This document shows, piece by piece, positions 1-9,698 of a stretch of DNA of 64,000 nt. The position numbers and the translations under genes are program-made. Source of the stretch: Ignavibacteriota bacterium (GTDB lineage Bacteria > Bacteroidota > Ignavibacteria > Ignavibacteriales > Melioribacteraceae); NCBI GenBank assembly GCA_016708125.1, contig JADJGF010000001.1, positions 3,494,001 to 3,558,000 on the forward strand, given 5' to 3'. Numbering within the stretch: position 1 is the stretch's first letter; the number at the start of each line of letters is the position of its first letter. Under the pieces are notes generated by a model that was given only the letters and a program-made list of their open reading frames with translations, was not told the origin of the DNA and did not search any database.

Positions 1-1
1 A

Positions 2-712
2 GCCGATCCTATTGGAATGGAAGTTAAAGTCGATAATAAAAAATTAAAAGTAATAGGCGTTTTAGAAAAACAAGCAACTTCTTTTGGAAATGATAAAGAT
101 AATTTTGCAGCAATTCCATTAACAACTTTCCAAAGTTTTTATGGAAAATATAGCGAAAGCGTAAATATAACTGTTAGTTCATTCAGCAAAGAAGATTATG
201 ATGATGTTATTGAAAAATCCGTTGGATATTTTAGAACTATTAGAAAAGTTCCGCCTGGTGAAGAGGATGACTTTGCAATTTTTTCGAATGAGTCTGTTTT
301 AAATGATATAAATAGTATGACTGCCGGAGTTAAAATTGGAGCTTATGTAATTGCACTAATTGCTTTACTTGCTGCAGGAATTGGTATCATGAATATTATG
401 CTTGTATCAGTTACTGAAAGAACAAAAGAAATTGGAATTCGCAAAGCAATCGGCGCAAAAAAGAGTAATATATTAGTACAATTTTTAATTGAATCGGTTG
501 TGCTTTCTTTATTTGGCGGAGTTATAGGAATTATAATTGGATTAATAGTTGGAAATCTTGCCGGTTCTGCAATTGGCGGAGAATTCTCAATTCCTATGGA
601 TTGGGTAGCAATTGGAGTTTTACTTTGCGTAATTGTTGGAGTTGGATTTGGAACCTACCCGGCTTACAAAGCTTCCAATCTTGATCCGATTGATGCACTA
701 AGATATGAATAG
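2..712 (+). CDS. MacB-type ABC transporter permease, C-terminal part (partial)
   Basis: The reading frame is open to the left window edge, so the gene starts outside; the methionine at base 17 is internal. The visible part ends a periplasmic MacB-like core domain and then shows an FtsX-type membrane domain: a hydrophobic segment at about residues 110-135, the conserved stretch around TERTKEIGIRKAIGAKKSNI, and two further membrane segments, ending in the family-typical ASNLDPIDALRYE. MacB/LolCDE-type permeases act at the inner membrane with a MacB ATPase in efflux or lipoprotein trafficking; the substrate cannot be told here. The ATPase should lie upstream. Family assignment is firm. Confidence 0.9.
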   Translation, partial: ADPIGMEVKVDNKKLKVIGVLEKQATSFGNDKDNFAAIPLTTFQSFYGKYSESVNITVSSFSKEDYDDVIEKSVGYFRTIRKVPPGEEDDFAIFSNESVLNDINSMTAGVKIGAYVIALIALLAAGIGIMNIMLVSVTERTKEIGIRKAIGAKKSNILVQFLIESVVLSLFGGVIGIIIGLIVGNLAGSAIGGEFSIPMDWVAIGVLLCVIVGVGFGTYPAYKASNLDPIDALRYE

Positions 713-792
713 ATGAAATATTAAAAATTAAAAATCTAATTGCAAAATGTGAAACTTAGATTCGTGCATTCGTGGCAAAATAATTAAATTCA

Positions 793-819
793 AATCCCAT
801 CAATTCGGTGGGATTTTTT
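793..819 (+). terminator. Rho-independent terminator after the permease gene
   Basis: A perfect 7-bp stem (AATCCCA / TGGGATT) with a 9-base loop is followed by a run of T. It lies 80 bases after the permease stop and separates it from the next gene. Confidence 0.8.
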
Positions 820-900
820 ATTTAATTGACTTGCATAAACTAATCACACCTTTTAGTTTTAATTAATAAAATTATTGCGATACCAAAATAAAGTCCATTT

Positions 901-3900
901 TTGAAATCACTTAAAAAAATAAATATTCTTTTCATACTTACATTTTTACTTTCAACTGTGCACGCACAAATGGATAGCACACAAATTTCAAGAGTTGATA
1001 CTTTCAAAATTAATTTTGAAAATATTTATGAGCTTAGTTCAGTTCATGTAATTCCATTTTCAGAAAAAGTTAAGATAAATAATAGACTGTTAAATCCAAC
1101 TCAATACACATTTAACGTTCTTAACAATTCAATTTCACTCTCGGATACTTTAACATATTCAATTTTTGATACATTGTTTATTGAGTATAATTCAATTGAT
1201 CTAAAATTAAAGAAACATTATAAAAATAGAACTTTAGTAAAATACTTTGATAGCAATTACAATCAATATATTGGAACAGTAAAGAATGAATCAATCGATC
1301 TTTCTTCTAAAGGAATTTTCGGGAAAGAATTAAAAAGCAGCGGAACTTTATTGCGCGGATTTACGTTTGGTTCAAATAAAGATTTAGAAGTAAACAGTGG
1401 TTTAAGGCTTCAACTTGCCGGGAAAATTTCTGATGAAATTGAAATTGTTGCCGCACTTACCGATGAAAATACTCCAATCCAGCCAGAAGGAAACACCGAA
1501 AGATTGGAAGAACTTGATAAAGTCTTTATTGAAATAAAGCATAAAAATGCAAATGCAGTTTTCGGTGATTATAATCTTAAACAAAATATTGGTGAATTTG
1601 GAAAAGTTGAACGAAAACTTCAAGGAGTCGTAGGAAATTTCAATATTGAAAATTATAACGGATCAGTTTCGTTTGCTTCATCGAGAGGGAAATTTAATTC
1701 AATGCAGTTTAACGGAATTGACGGAGTTCAAGGTCCGTATAGACTTTCCGGAACTAACGGCGAAAATGATATTATTGTAATTGCCGGAAGTGAAAAAGTT
1801 TTTATGGATGGAAAGCAATTAAAGAGAGGCGAAAACAGCGAATATACTATAGAATATTCAATTGGAGAAATTACTTTTACACCAAAAATTTTAATAACTT
1901 CATTAAGCAGAATTACAATTGATTTTGAATATACAAACCGTCAATATGATAGAAATACAATTTCAGCAAATGCAAATACGAATTATTTTAATAATAAATT
2001 AAAATTTTCAATAAATGCATATCAAGAAGGAGACAATAAAAATAATCCGATTGATTTTACAATTTCTAATGAAAGCGAACAAATATTAAATGCTGCTGGA
2101 GATAATCAATTGCTTGCTTCGCAGCCCGGCATTATTGAGCTTGAAGGAGATTCGTTAGGATTATATTCAGTAGTTGATACAGTGATTTCTGGTGAAACTT
2201 ACAAAATTTATTTGTATTCACCCGGATTCGTAAATTCTAAGTTTAATATTATCTTCAGTTTTGTTGGTGAAAATAACGGAGATTATATTCGTGAAAGTAT
2301 AGGAAAGTTTAAATTTGTAGGAGTTAAAAATGGCTCATATTTACCAATTAAATTATTGCCATTGCCGGAAAAAAATCAGCTGGGAAATTTTGTAATAGAT
2401 TATTCACCGATTGATAAAATAAATCTTAATTTAGAAATTGCCGGCAGCAGTTATGATAAAAATACTTTTTCAAATATTGATGATAAAGATAATAATGGAT
2501 TTGCGAGAAATTTAAAAATTAAAATTGCTCCAATTGATTTAAATATTTTTGAAAATAATATTGGAAGTTTTAATGGATCATATCGAGATAGATTTATAAA
2601 CGAAAGATTTAAAAATATTGATAGAATTAATGAAATTGAATTTGAGCGAAATTATAATACATCAAATTCTTCCGTAAATGAAGAAAAATTACGAGAATTG
2701 CAATTTAATTATAATCCTCTTGAGAATATTGATTTTATTGGACAATACGGCAATCTTAAAAAAGGAAATAATTTTTCATCCGAAAGAATTTTAGCAAAAA
2801 CAAGTTGGCAGAATTATAATAATATCAATTTAAATTATGATTACGATTTTGTGAATTCGGAAAATTCAATTCTTAAATCAAATTGGTTTAAGCAAAATGG
2901 AGAGATTTCTTATCAATTGTTAAATCTTCAGCCGGGATTTTCATTTCGATCCGAAAATAAAAAAGAAAATAAAATTAATATTGATTCGTTGCTGAATAGC
3001 AGTTTGAATTATACCGAATATTCACCGTTTGTAAATTTAAGTTTAATAAATAATTTAATACTTTCCGCAAAATATACTTTCACAAAAGAATCTTTGCCGA
3101 ATAAAGGTAAACTAATTGAAGAATCAAAATCATATACACATACTTACTCATTAAGTTGGAATGAATTTAAAGAGTTTTCTACAATTTTAGATTTTTCGTT
3201 CAGAAATAAAAAATACTCAGAAACTTTTTCTCAATTGGGATTGAGCAATAATGAAACAATTCTTTTGCGTTCGCAATCAAATATAAATTTGTTCGATCGA
3301 TTTATTTACGGAAATATTTATTACAACGCCGCATCAGAAAGAACTGCAAAATTAGAAAAAGTTTTTATTCGAGTTATAGAAGGAACCGGAACTTATTCTT
3401 ACCAAGGTGATTTAAATAATAATGGAATTGCTGAAGAAAATGAATATATAATTGATCCATATGAAGGAGATTATATTCAGTCAACGCTTCCCACTGATGA
3501 ATTATTTCCGGTTATTGATTTAAAAATAAATTCACGTTTTCAAATTGATTTTGCTAAACAATTTGATCAATCAACTTTTATAAATACAATTTTAAATTCA
3601 TTGTACAGCGAAACAACTTTCAGAATTGAGGAAAACAGCAAAATCATTGATACGAAGAAAATATATTTGCTCAATTTTAATTCTTTCTTAAATGATTCAA
3701 CAACAATTCGAGGAACAAATTATTTTCAACAAGATTTGCATATTTTAAAAAATCAAAGAGATTTATCTTTTAGATTAAGATTTACGGAAAATAGAAATTT
3801 AAATCAGTTTAGTTCGGGAATAGAAAAATCATATTTAAAGGAAAAAGAGATCAGAATAAAATTTAGAATGGTTGATGAAATTAATAATGAAACTGAATTC

Positions 3901-4356
3901 AAAAATAAAATTGAAAACGTTCAAGCGCCGATAAATACTAATCGATCTCGACTTGTGAATTCAAATGAATTGCAAACTGATTTTTCATATCGTCCTTATA
4001 CTAATTTGGAATTTGGGTTCTTAATAAAAGTCAGCAGACTTGAAGATAAATTTCCATCAACTCCTACAATACTTGATGAAAATAAATTAAATTTACGTTT
4101 AACTTTATCCTTATTGGAAAAAGGACGTTTAAGATTTGAATTTGAGCGAACAGAACTTCTTGTAAACACAAATCAAAATATTATTCCATTTGAAATTACT
4201 AACGGAAATTTAATTGGTAAAAACTATATTTGGAGAACAAATTTTGATTATCGATTTACCGGAAATTTGCAAACAAATATTAATTACTCCGGAAGATTGC
4301 AAGGAAAAGGAAAAGTAATAAACACATTAAGAGCAGAAGCGAGAGCATACTTTTGA
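901..4356 (+). CDS. large secreted or outer-membrane protein of unknown function
   Basis: 1151 residues beginning at TTG; no ATG lies close upstream and no strong ribosome binding site is visible. Residues 1-22 form a signal peptide ending VHA-Q. Around residues 145-210 there is a Gly- and charge-rich block (GTLLRGFTFGSNKDLEVN, then ALTDENTPIQPEGNTERL) that I associate with large uncharacterised envelope proteins of Bacteroidota/Ignavibacteria. The remainder is rich in alternating beta-strand patterns, Asn, Phe and Tyr and ends in an aromatic residue, as in outer-membrane beta-barrels. The next gene overlaps or follows directly. Envelope location is likely; function unknown. Confidence 0.75.
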   Translation: MKSLKKINILFILTFLLSTVHAQMDSTQISRVDTFKINFENIYELSSVHVIPFSEKVKINNRLLNPTQYTFNVLNNSISLSDTLTYSIFDTLFIEYNSIDLKLKKHYKNRTLVKYFDSNYNQYIGTVKNESIDLSSKGIFGKELKSSGTLLRGFTFGSNKDLEVNSGLRLQLAGKISDEIEIVAALTDENTPIQPEGNTERLEELDKVFIEIKHKNANAVFGDYNLKQNIGEFGKVERKLQGVVGNFNIENYNGSVSFASSRGKFNSMQFNGIDGVQGPYRLSGTNGENDIIVIAGSEKVFMDGKQLKRGENSEYTIEYSIGEITFTPKILITSLSRITIDFEYTNRQYDRNTISANANTNYFNNKLKFSINAYQEGDNKNNPIDFTISNESEQILNAAGDNQLLASQPGIIELEGDSLGLYSVVDTVISGETYKIYLYSPGFVNSKFNIIFSFVGENNGDYIRESIGKFKFVGVKNGSYLPIKLLPLPEKNQLGNFVIDYSPIDKINLNLEIAGSSYDKNTFSNIDDKDNNGFARNLKIKIAPIDLNIFENNIGSFNGSYRDRFINERFKNIDRINEIEFERNYNTSNSSVNEEKLRELQFNYNPLENIDFIGQYGNLKKGNNFSSERILAKTSWQNYNNINLNYDYDFVNSENSILKSNWFKQNGEISYQLLNLQPGFSFRSENKKENKINIDSLLNSSLNYTEYSPFVNLSLINNLILSAKYTFTKESLPNKGKLIEESKSYTHTYSLSWNEFKEFSTILDFSFRNKKYSETFSQLGLSNNETILLRSQSNINLFDRFIYGNIYYNAASERTAKLEKVFIRVIEGTGTYSYQGDLNNNGIAEENEYIIDPYEGDYIQSTLPTDELFPVIDLKINSRFQIDFAKQFDQSTFINTILNSLYSETTFRIEENSKIIDTKKIYLLNFNSFLNDSTTIRGTNYFQQDLHILKNQRDLSFRLRFTENRNLNQFSSGIEKSYLKEKEIRIKFRMVDEINNETEFKNKIENVQAPINTNRSRLVNSNELQTDFSYRPYTNLEFGFLIKVSRLEDKFPSTPTILDENKLNLRLTLSLLEKGRLRFEFERTELLVNTNQNIIPFEITNGNLIGKNYIWRTNFDYRFTGNLQTNINYSGRLQGKGKVINTLRAEARAYF

Positions 4357-4373
4357 AAATCATAAGGAATTCA

Positions 4374-4841
4374 ATGAGAATTGTAACGGGTTTAATTGAA
4401 GCTCATATTGTTAGAATGAAAAATGAGCAGTTGGAATTTTTATTATTAAAACGAGCGCCGAATGAAAAATATCCACACATTTGGCAAATGGTAACTGGAA
4501 AAATAAAACCAAATGAAAAAGCTTACGAAACAGTAATTCGAGAAATAAAAGAAGAAACAAATTTGGAAATCCATGAATTATTTGTGGTGCCCAAAACTAA
4601 TTCATTTTACAATGAAGTAGATGATACAATTATGCAAATTCCGGTTTTTGCTGCAACTGTAATAAATGAAGAAGTGATAGTGTTAAGCAAAGAGCATACA
4701 GAATATAAATGGGTTGAATATAAAAAAGTAAAAAAACTATTAGCATGGCCCGGACAAAAAGGTTCCACGAAAATAATCTCAGATTTTTTTGAACGAAAAT
4801 ATAAATCATTGAATTTTATAAAAATTGAAATTGTCAAATAA
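4374..4841 (+). CDS. Nudix hydrolase
   Basis: 155 residues from ATG 4374, preceded by AAGGA at 4364-4368. A TTG at 4353 overlapping the previous stop is possible but has no binding site. The Nudix box spans residues 42-64 with G42, E48, R56, E57, E60 and E61 in canonical spacing. Nudix enzymes hydrolyse nucleoside diphosphates linked to another group; size and sequence around the box suggest a NudB-like dNTP or dihydroneopterin-triphosphate pyrophosphohydrolase, but specificity is an inference. It is tightly packed between the outer-membrane protein gene and the PAP2 gene, suggesting one transcript. Confidence 0.85.
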   Translation: MRIVTGLIEAHIVRMKNEQLEFLLLKRAPNEKYPHIWQMVTGKIKPNEKAYETVIREIKEETNLEIHELFVVPKTNSFYNEVDDTIMQIPVFAATVINEEVIVLSKEHTEYKWVEYKKVKKLLAWPGQKGSTKIISDFFERKYKSLNFIKIEIVK

Positions 4842-5693
4842 TTGAAAACAAAATTTCTATTCCCAAAAATAATTTTTTTATTAGTGTTTCAATTCACAAT
4901 CATATATGCACAAGAAAATATTGAAAAGTCTGATTCATTAAATATTGGCGATAAAATTATTAATGATATTGAATTATCCTTTAATGATAATCTGAATTAT
5001 TTTATTCGTCCAACTAATTTTAAAGCTTCTGATTGGATGATATTTTCTGGTGTTGTTGCTTCAACCGGTTTGTTAATGACAATTGATGAAGAAGTTAAAA
5101 CTGTAGTTAGAAAAAACCAAACAAGTTTTCAAAATGACTTTACTAAAATTGGAAAATATTATGGAGAGTCATTCACATTATTGGGTTTACCCTTTATTAT
5201 TTATGGAAGCGGTTTAATTTTTGATAATAATGAATTTAGAACAACCGGAAGAATTTTAATTGAATCTTTAGCTGCCGCCGGAATTACAACAACTGCGTTA
5301 AAATTTATTATTGGTAGAAGTCGACCCCGAAAAAATATGGGCGAATTCGATTTCAATTATTTTGAATTAAAAAATATAAATGTTTCGCTGCCAAGCGGAC
5401 ATACAACAGTGGCTTTCACAATTAGTACGGTTTTATCGGAAAGAATTGATAATATATATGCCAGCATTGCTTTATATGGATTAGCTTCTCTTACAGCTTA
5501 CCAAAGAATTTATTCAAACAATCATTGGCTTTCCGATACTTTTCTTGGAGCTGCGATTGGAATTACAGCCGGAAAGTTTTTTTCAAATTTAGAAGAAGAA
5601 AAAAATGTTAAAGGAAATAATGGAATTAGTTACAAAATTATGCCGAATATTAATTCTTCAAATATAGGATTTGCAATTCAAATTCAATTTTAA
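4842..5693 (+). CDS. PAP2-family phosphatase, exported
   Basis: 283 residues from a TTG immediately after the Nudix stop codon. The N-terminus is a signal peptide or membrane anchor ending near IIYA-Q. The three PAP2 phosphatase motifs are present: K-x6-RP in KFIIGRSRPRKN (about residues 155-165), PSGH in LPSGHTTVAF (about 182) and the R...H motif in QRIYSNNHWLSD (about 225). The catalytic histidines are intact. PAP2 enzymes dephosphorylate phosphatidate, undecaprenyl pyrophosphate or similar lipids at the membrane; the exact substrate is unknown. Confidence 0.88.
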   Translation: MKTKFLFPKIIFLLVFQFTIIYAQENIEKSDSLNIGDKIINDIELSFNDNLNYFIRPTNFKASDWMIFSGVVASTGLLMTIDEEVKTVVRKNQTSFQNDFTKIGKYYGESFTLLGLPFIIYGSGLIFDNNEFRTTGRILIESLAAAGITTTALKFIIGRSRPRKNMGEFDFNYFELKNINVSLPSGHTTVAFTISTVLSERIDNIYASIALYGLASLTAYQRIYSNNHWLSDTFLGAAIGITAGKFFSNLEEEKNVKGNNGISYKIMPNINSSNIGFAIQIQF

Positions 5694-5769
5694 AAAAAGT
5701 TCAAATAGTAAAATGAGTCAACAATTTTTTATATTTCATTTATAATTTTTGTTTTTATCTGGAGGTAAA

Positions 5770-6684
5770 TTGGATTTATTAGTCGTTGGTTCTGTAGGTT
5801 TGGATTATGTTGAAACTCCTTTTGGAAAAATAGAAAATGCCTTAGGCGGTGCAGCAACTTATATTTCTTTAACGGCAAGTTATTTTACTCAGCCAATAAA
5901 ATTAGTTGGTGTGGTTGGTGAAGATTTTCCAAAGGAACATATTGAAATGTTGGAAAATCATATGGTTGATTTGGAAAATTTGGAAATAATTAAAAATGGC
6001 AAAACATTTCGTTGGGGTGGAAAATATCATTATGATTTAAATGTTAGAGATACTTTATATACACATCTAAATGTGTTTGAGAATTTCAATCCAATTGTTC
6101 CGGAAAAATCAAAAGAAAATAGTTTTGTAATTTTAGGAAATATTCAGCCATCATTACAGCTTTCCGTAATTGAACAATTAAAGGGAAATAATTTTATTAT
6201 TTGCGATACAATGAATTTGTGGATTAACACAACTTTAAATGATCTGAAAAAAGTATTGGCAAAAACTAACGTATTGATTATAAATGATTCAGAAGCAAGA
6301 TTGCTTTCCAACGAAGCAAATTTAATTAAAGCTTCAAGAATAATTAGAGAAATGGGACCGGAATATTTGATAATTAAAAAAGGTGAACATGGTGCATTGC
6401 TTTTCCACAATAATACAGTTTTCTCAGCACCGGCTTATCCTTTAGAATCAATATTTGATCCAACCGGAGCGGGCGATACTTTTCTCGGTGGTTTCGCGGG
6501 TTATTTGCATAGTACAATAGATAGAAATTTTGATAATGTAAAACGTGCCGTAATTTACGGAAGTGCAATGGCTTCTTTCTGCGTGGAACAATTCAGCACA
6601 AAAGGTTTGGAAGATTTAGATAAACTTCAGATACATGATAGATTTATTGAATTTAGGGAGCTTTCAAAATTTGATGACCTTTAA
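5770..6684 (+). CDS. PfkB-family carbohydrate or nucleoside kinase; attachment-site gene of the first element
   Basis: Start chosen at TTG 5770 because a strong GGAGGT lies at 5761-5766; a longer frame from TTG 5749 would place that site inside the gene. PfkB marks: GGAATYISL near residue 30 and the ATP/anion-hole motif DPTGAGDTFLGGFAGYL near residue 235. The substrate is unknown. Its 3' end is the attL of the element at 6658-16516. Comparison with attR implies that the undisturbed gene ended ...DDI and overlapped the start of mtnA by 11 bases; today it ends ...DDL on element-supplied bases. Former coupling to mtnA suggests a role near methylthioribose or pentose salvage, which is inference. 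Confidence 0.88.
   Translation: MDLLVVGSVGLDYVETPFGKIENALGGAATYISLTASYFTQPIKLVGVVGEDFPKEHIEMLENHMVDLENLEIIKNGKTFRWGGKYHYDLNVRDTLYTHLNVFENFNPIVPEKSKENSFVILGNIQPSLQLSVIEQLKGNNFIICDTMNLWINTTLNDLKKVLAKTNVLIINDSEARLLSNEANLIKASRIIREMGPEYLIIKKGEHGALLFHNNTVFSAPAYPLESIFDPTGAGDTFLGGFAGYLHSTIDRNFDNVKRAVIYGSAMASFCVEQFSTKGLEDLDKLQIHDRFIEFRELSKFDDL
6658..6678. repeat. attL, 21-bp attachment core
   Basis: Identical over 21 bases to 16496-16516; begins GAGCTTTC and ends TTGATGAC. It covers the last codons of the PfkB gene up to the Asp-Asp pair. Flanking bases differ on both sides. Confidence 0.9.
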
Positions 6685-6810
6685 TGTTTTACTATATTTT
6701 TTAACGTTTCTTTATGTTAGTTAAATTACTACTCTACAATCTCTTAAGTTATTTTATATACAAACAACGTTCTTTAACGTTTTCCAAGAAACAAGATTCT
6801 TTGTTGCGAT

Positions 6811-6823
6811 TTTGTTTCACAAA
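6811..6823 (-). repeat. element motif copy A (TTTGTGAAACAAA)
   Basis: Perfect 13-base motif on the minus strand, between attL and the integrase start. Other copies are at 11545-11557, 14919-14931 and, shortened, at 16432-16442. Two direct TTAACGTTT copies (6701-6709, 6774-6782) lie in the same 165-base gap and may be integrase arm sites. Confidence 0.6.
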
Positions 6824-6849
6824 ACATTTTTAACTTAAGAGGAAATAAA

Positions 6850-7983
6850 ATGAAAGTAAAAATTTTCGAAAAAAAATTAAATCCAACTAAACTTTTTCCA
6901 AAAGGTAGAATTGCTTTATATCTTGATTTTTATCACCAAGGAAAAAGAAAATTTGAAACACTTAATTTATTCATTGAACCGGAAATGAGTAAAATTGAAA
7001 AATCCAATATTAGAGAAATTGCTGAGAAAATTCGGAATGAAAGAGCAACTATATTTTATCAGAATGAATTTAGCGTACAACTTGAAACCACATTAAATAA
7101 GGACTTTAAAGACTATTTAGAAAAATTTGTTCTTTATAAAAAAAATAAGGGAATTACATTTACAGCCTATCATGGTGTATCGGTTAAGATAAATAAATTC
7201 CATAAAGGTAAACTAACTTTTAGAATGATAGATTCTTATTGGATTGAAAGTTTTTTTAATTTCTTACGAGCTGAGGTAAAGTCAAAAAATACTCAAAACG
7301 CATATGCAAATAAACTAAGTGCGGTTTTAAATTCAGCTGTAAAAGATAAATTCATTTCTTCAAATCCTATGCTGCATATAAAGAAACCGGAAAAAGTATC
7401 TGTACAGAAAGTTTATTTGATTGAAAGTGAAATTAAACAGTTAATCGATACCCCAATAAAACACAAAGAATTAAAATTAGGTTTTTTATTTAGTTGCTTT
7501 ACCGGATTAAGATATTCAGATATAAAAAAATTAACCTGGAGCGAAATCAAAAATAATCGTATTGAAATAATTCAGAAAAAAACAAAAGAGCCTATTTATC
7601 TTGATCTAAGCGATACAGCAATTGCGATATTAAATCAAAAGTATCAATTAGAAACAATAAACAATATTAAACCAATGCCAAATAGAAGAGTTTTTAGGCT
7701 ACCTGGTAACAAAAGGAATGATTTACTAAGGGAGTGGGCTAAAAAGGCTTGCTTGGATGAAATCCGATGGAAAAAAACTGAAGATTCAAAATCACATCTA
7801 ACTTTTCACAGTGCACGACATACTTATGCAACTTTAGCAATTACTCAAGGTATTGATCTTTATACAGTGAGCCAATTATTAGGACATACTGACATTAAAA
7901 CCACTCAAGTATATGCAAAAATTATTAATGAAAGAAGAAAAGAAGAACTTAAAAAACTTCCATTATTTGAATCATTTGCTTAA
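6850..7983 (+). CDS. int: tyrosine recombinase / integrase
   Basis: 377 residues from ATG with AGAGGAAA just upstream. The N-terminal half (about residues 1-180) has the arm-binding and SAM-like core-binding layout of Bacteroidota phage integrases. The catalytic domain shows R in FTGLRYSDIKKLTW, the H-x-x-R box in FHSARHTYAT, and H plus the nucleophile Tyr in LLGHTDIKTTQVYAK. All catalytic residues are intact, so the enzyme may be active. It sits beside attL and is expected to catalyse recombination between the 21-bp cores at 6658 and 16496. Confidence 0.95.
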   Translation: MKVKIFEKKLNPTKLFPKGRIALYLDFYHQGKRKFETLNLFIEPEMSKIEKSNIREIAEKIRNERATIFYQNEFSVQLETTLNKDFKDYLEKFVLYKKNKGITFTAYHGVSVKINKFHKGKLTFRMIDSYWIESFFNFLRAEVKSKNTQNAYANKLSAVLNSAVKDKFISSNPMLHIKKPEKVSVQKVYLIESEIKQLIDTPIKHKELKLGFLFSCFTGLRYSDIKKLTWSEIKNNRIEIIQKKTKEPIYLDLSDTAIAILNQKYQLETINNIKPMPNRRVFRLPGNKRNDLLREWAKKACLDEIRWKKTEDSKSHLTFHSARHTYATLAITQGIDLYTVSQLLGHTDIKTTQVYAKIINERRKEELKKLPLFESFA

Positions 7984-7993
7984 AGGTAATTAA

Positions 7994-8788
7994 ATGGATA
8001 AAACTTTAATAAATATTATTGTTGATGAAATTGAAAAAGAAATTGTTAGTACAGATCAAAGGCATTATTCAGAAATTCAAGAATCTGAACTTTTAAATTT
8101 ACGATATAGTGAAGAACTTGATAATGATTCAAACTTTTTAGCTTACAAAAATAGAATTTTTTCTCATGGATTTGTTTTAAGAAAAACTAATCAAGATAAA
8201 TATATTTTCTATAATGAAGTTCTAAAATTTATTAATAATATTTATAAACCGGATATACTAAGAAAAACAATTGGAAATAATAAAATTGTTTCGAAATATG
8301 AAACAACTAAGGTTTTATCAATTCTGAATGCTGAACATTATTTAAAAAATGAAATTGAGGAATTGTCTAAATTAATTCAGTTAAATCTTCAGAAAGAAAC
8401 GAAAGAAGAAATTAAAGAGGAATTACCGGACCTGATAAATGGTCCTGAAGAAAATCCAAGAGAAAGGAAAATTTCAAAATTTATTGAAGACTGTTTTTTA
8501 CATTTGGATGGTGAAATTGTCAATTTTTTTAATGTGGAATTTGGAAATAAAAAAATTAATAAGCAACAAAAAGCTTTTCTTTGTAATGAAGCTGCAGTTC
8601 AAAAATTTAGTTTTGAATCAGATAAAAATTTGATCAAAATGGCAATAGGGAAAAACTTAAAATTAAATTTGGAAAAGGACATCATAAAACAGGTTTCGAA
8701 CCTTATTCATAATGCTGAAAACAATCATGAAAAAGGGAAAATATTGTTATTTTTAAGTAGTGAACTTGCGAAAAAGATAAATAAATAA
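7994..8788 (+). CDS. unknown 264-residue protein downstream of integrase
   Basis: Starts 10 bases after the integrase stop with AAAGG upstream, so it is probably co-transcribed. The protein is charged and mostly helical, with a Glu/Lys-rich segment at about residues 130-155 (QKETKEEIKEELPDL) separating N- and C-terminal halves. No signal peptide, membrane segment or recognisable catalytic motif. It ends directly before the iterons, which makes a role in replication or maintenance conceivable but unsupported. Confidence 0.7.
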   Translation: MDKTLINIIVDEIEKEIVSTDQRHYSEIQESELLNLRYSEELDNDSNFLAYKNRIFSHGFVLRKTNQDKYIFYNEVLKFINNIYKPDILRKTIGNNKIVSKYETTKVLSILNAEHYLKNEIEELSKLIQLNLQKETKEEIKEELPDLINGPEENPRERKISKFIEDCFLHLDGEIVNFFNVEFGNKKINKQQKAFLCNEAAVQKFSFESDKNLIKMAIGKNLKLNLEKDIIKQVSNLIHNAENNHEKGKILLFLSSELAKKINK

Positions 8789-8800
8789 AAGGGTGAGCGT

Positions 8801-8868
8801 CAAACCTCACTTTTTACCTCAAACCTCACTTTTTACCTCAAACCTCACTTTTTACCTCAAATTTTACC
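8801..8868 (+). repeat. three 19-bp iterons plus a partial copy
   Basis: CAAACCTCACTTTTTACCT is repeated perfectly at 8801-8819, 8820-8838 and 8839-8857, followed by a partial copy (CAAATTTTACCTT) to about 8870. Tandem identical repeats of about 20 bp in a gene-free gap, near an AT-rich stretch and within an element that encodes a replication protein, are the usual form of a replication-initiator binding site. The unit contains no inverted repeat and has no spacers, so it is not a CRISPR. Confidence 0.75.
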
Positions 8869-8931
8869 TTAAAACGATTTGAACAACTTTATTTAAATAA
8901 CGTTATTTGAAGTAACATTTTTGGATATTAA

Positions 8932-9249
8932 ATGACTTCAGATCAAGAAAAACAGTTAGACGATTTAAATAAACAAATTCAAGAAATGAAATCAGATAGA
9001 ATAAAATTTGATAAAGAATTAGAAAAATATAATTACAATCCAAATTATAAGGCAAAAAAAATGGAAGAAAAAAAAAGTGAAATCGAGAAATTAAAACTGG
9101 AAGAAAAGCGTATGTTTGATTTGCATCGTGAATATTGGAACAAACCCAATCTTTCACAATGCGAGCTTGGACTTTTTCAAAGAAATGCTACAGAATTAAA
9201 GAATATTAGAGTTAAAATTTCTGAAGAGGAGAAAAAATTAAATGGATAA
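8932..9249 (+). CDS. small coiled-coil protein
   Basis: 105 residues, Glu/Lys/Gln-rich with heptad-like spacing over residues 5-80 (KQLDDLNKQIQEMKSDR onward), predicted almost wholly helical. It follows the iterons by about 60 bases and its 3' end overlaps the next gene by 8 bases, implying translational coupling. Function unknown; a phage scaffold-like or replication accessory protein would be guesses. Confidence 0.65.
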   Translation: MTSDQEKQLDDLNKQIQEMKSDRIKFDKELEKYNYNPNYKAKKMEEKKSEIEKLKLEEKRMFDLHREYWNKPNLSQCELGLFQRNATELKNIRVKISEEEKKLNG

Positions 9250-9697
9250 TTTAATTGCACGTGTTTATAAAGTTGTTGAAAATATTGATAAAAAAGAAGG
9301 TGAAGTATTATTAACTGAAGTCAATGAATTGATTGAAAAGAAAAGATCAACATATTTAAAAGCATTTTATCCTTTACTTGCTAAAGGCGATTTCTCCGGA
9401 CATGAATTAGCAAATACTTCAGCTGAATCAATTCTTTCAACTCACAGGGCACAATTTACAAGAAATTTGAGTAACACACTTTCAATTATTGAAAATTCAG
9501 TTGCTCTAAATAGAATTGATTTTGTGAGCTGCATTATTTACCCTTTAGCTGATTTGTTTGCAGATCAAGTACATCAAAGATCAAGGTTTAATGCAATTAA
9601 AAATGAGTTTGAAGCTGAAGAAAATAGAAAACAATTAAATGAAGAGTGGAAAACTTTATTTTCATTGAAAAGAAAATTATTGGCAACATTAGTTTAA
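9242..9697 (+). CDS. unknown 151-residue helical protein
   Basis: ATG lies inside the end of the preceding gene (8-base overlap). Helical and charged, without membrane segment or known motif; the central part reads GDFSGHELANTSAESILSTH. The next gene starts 1 base after its stop. Expressed as part of a block of three (8932-9968). No family recognised. Confidence 0.65.
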   Translation: MDNLIARVYKVVENIDKKEGEVLLTEVNELIEKKRSTYLKAFYPLLAKGDFSGHELANTSAESILSTHRAQFTRNLSNTLSIIENSVALNRIDFVSCIIYPLADLFADQVHQRSRFNAIKNEFEAEENRKQLNEEWKTLFSLKRKLLATLV

Positions 9698-9698
9698 C

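Noticed and set aside
8801..8868. Possible CRISPR array at the iterons
   Set aside because: Units of 19 bp follow each other with no spacer and no symmetry; iterons fit better.
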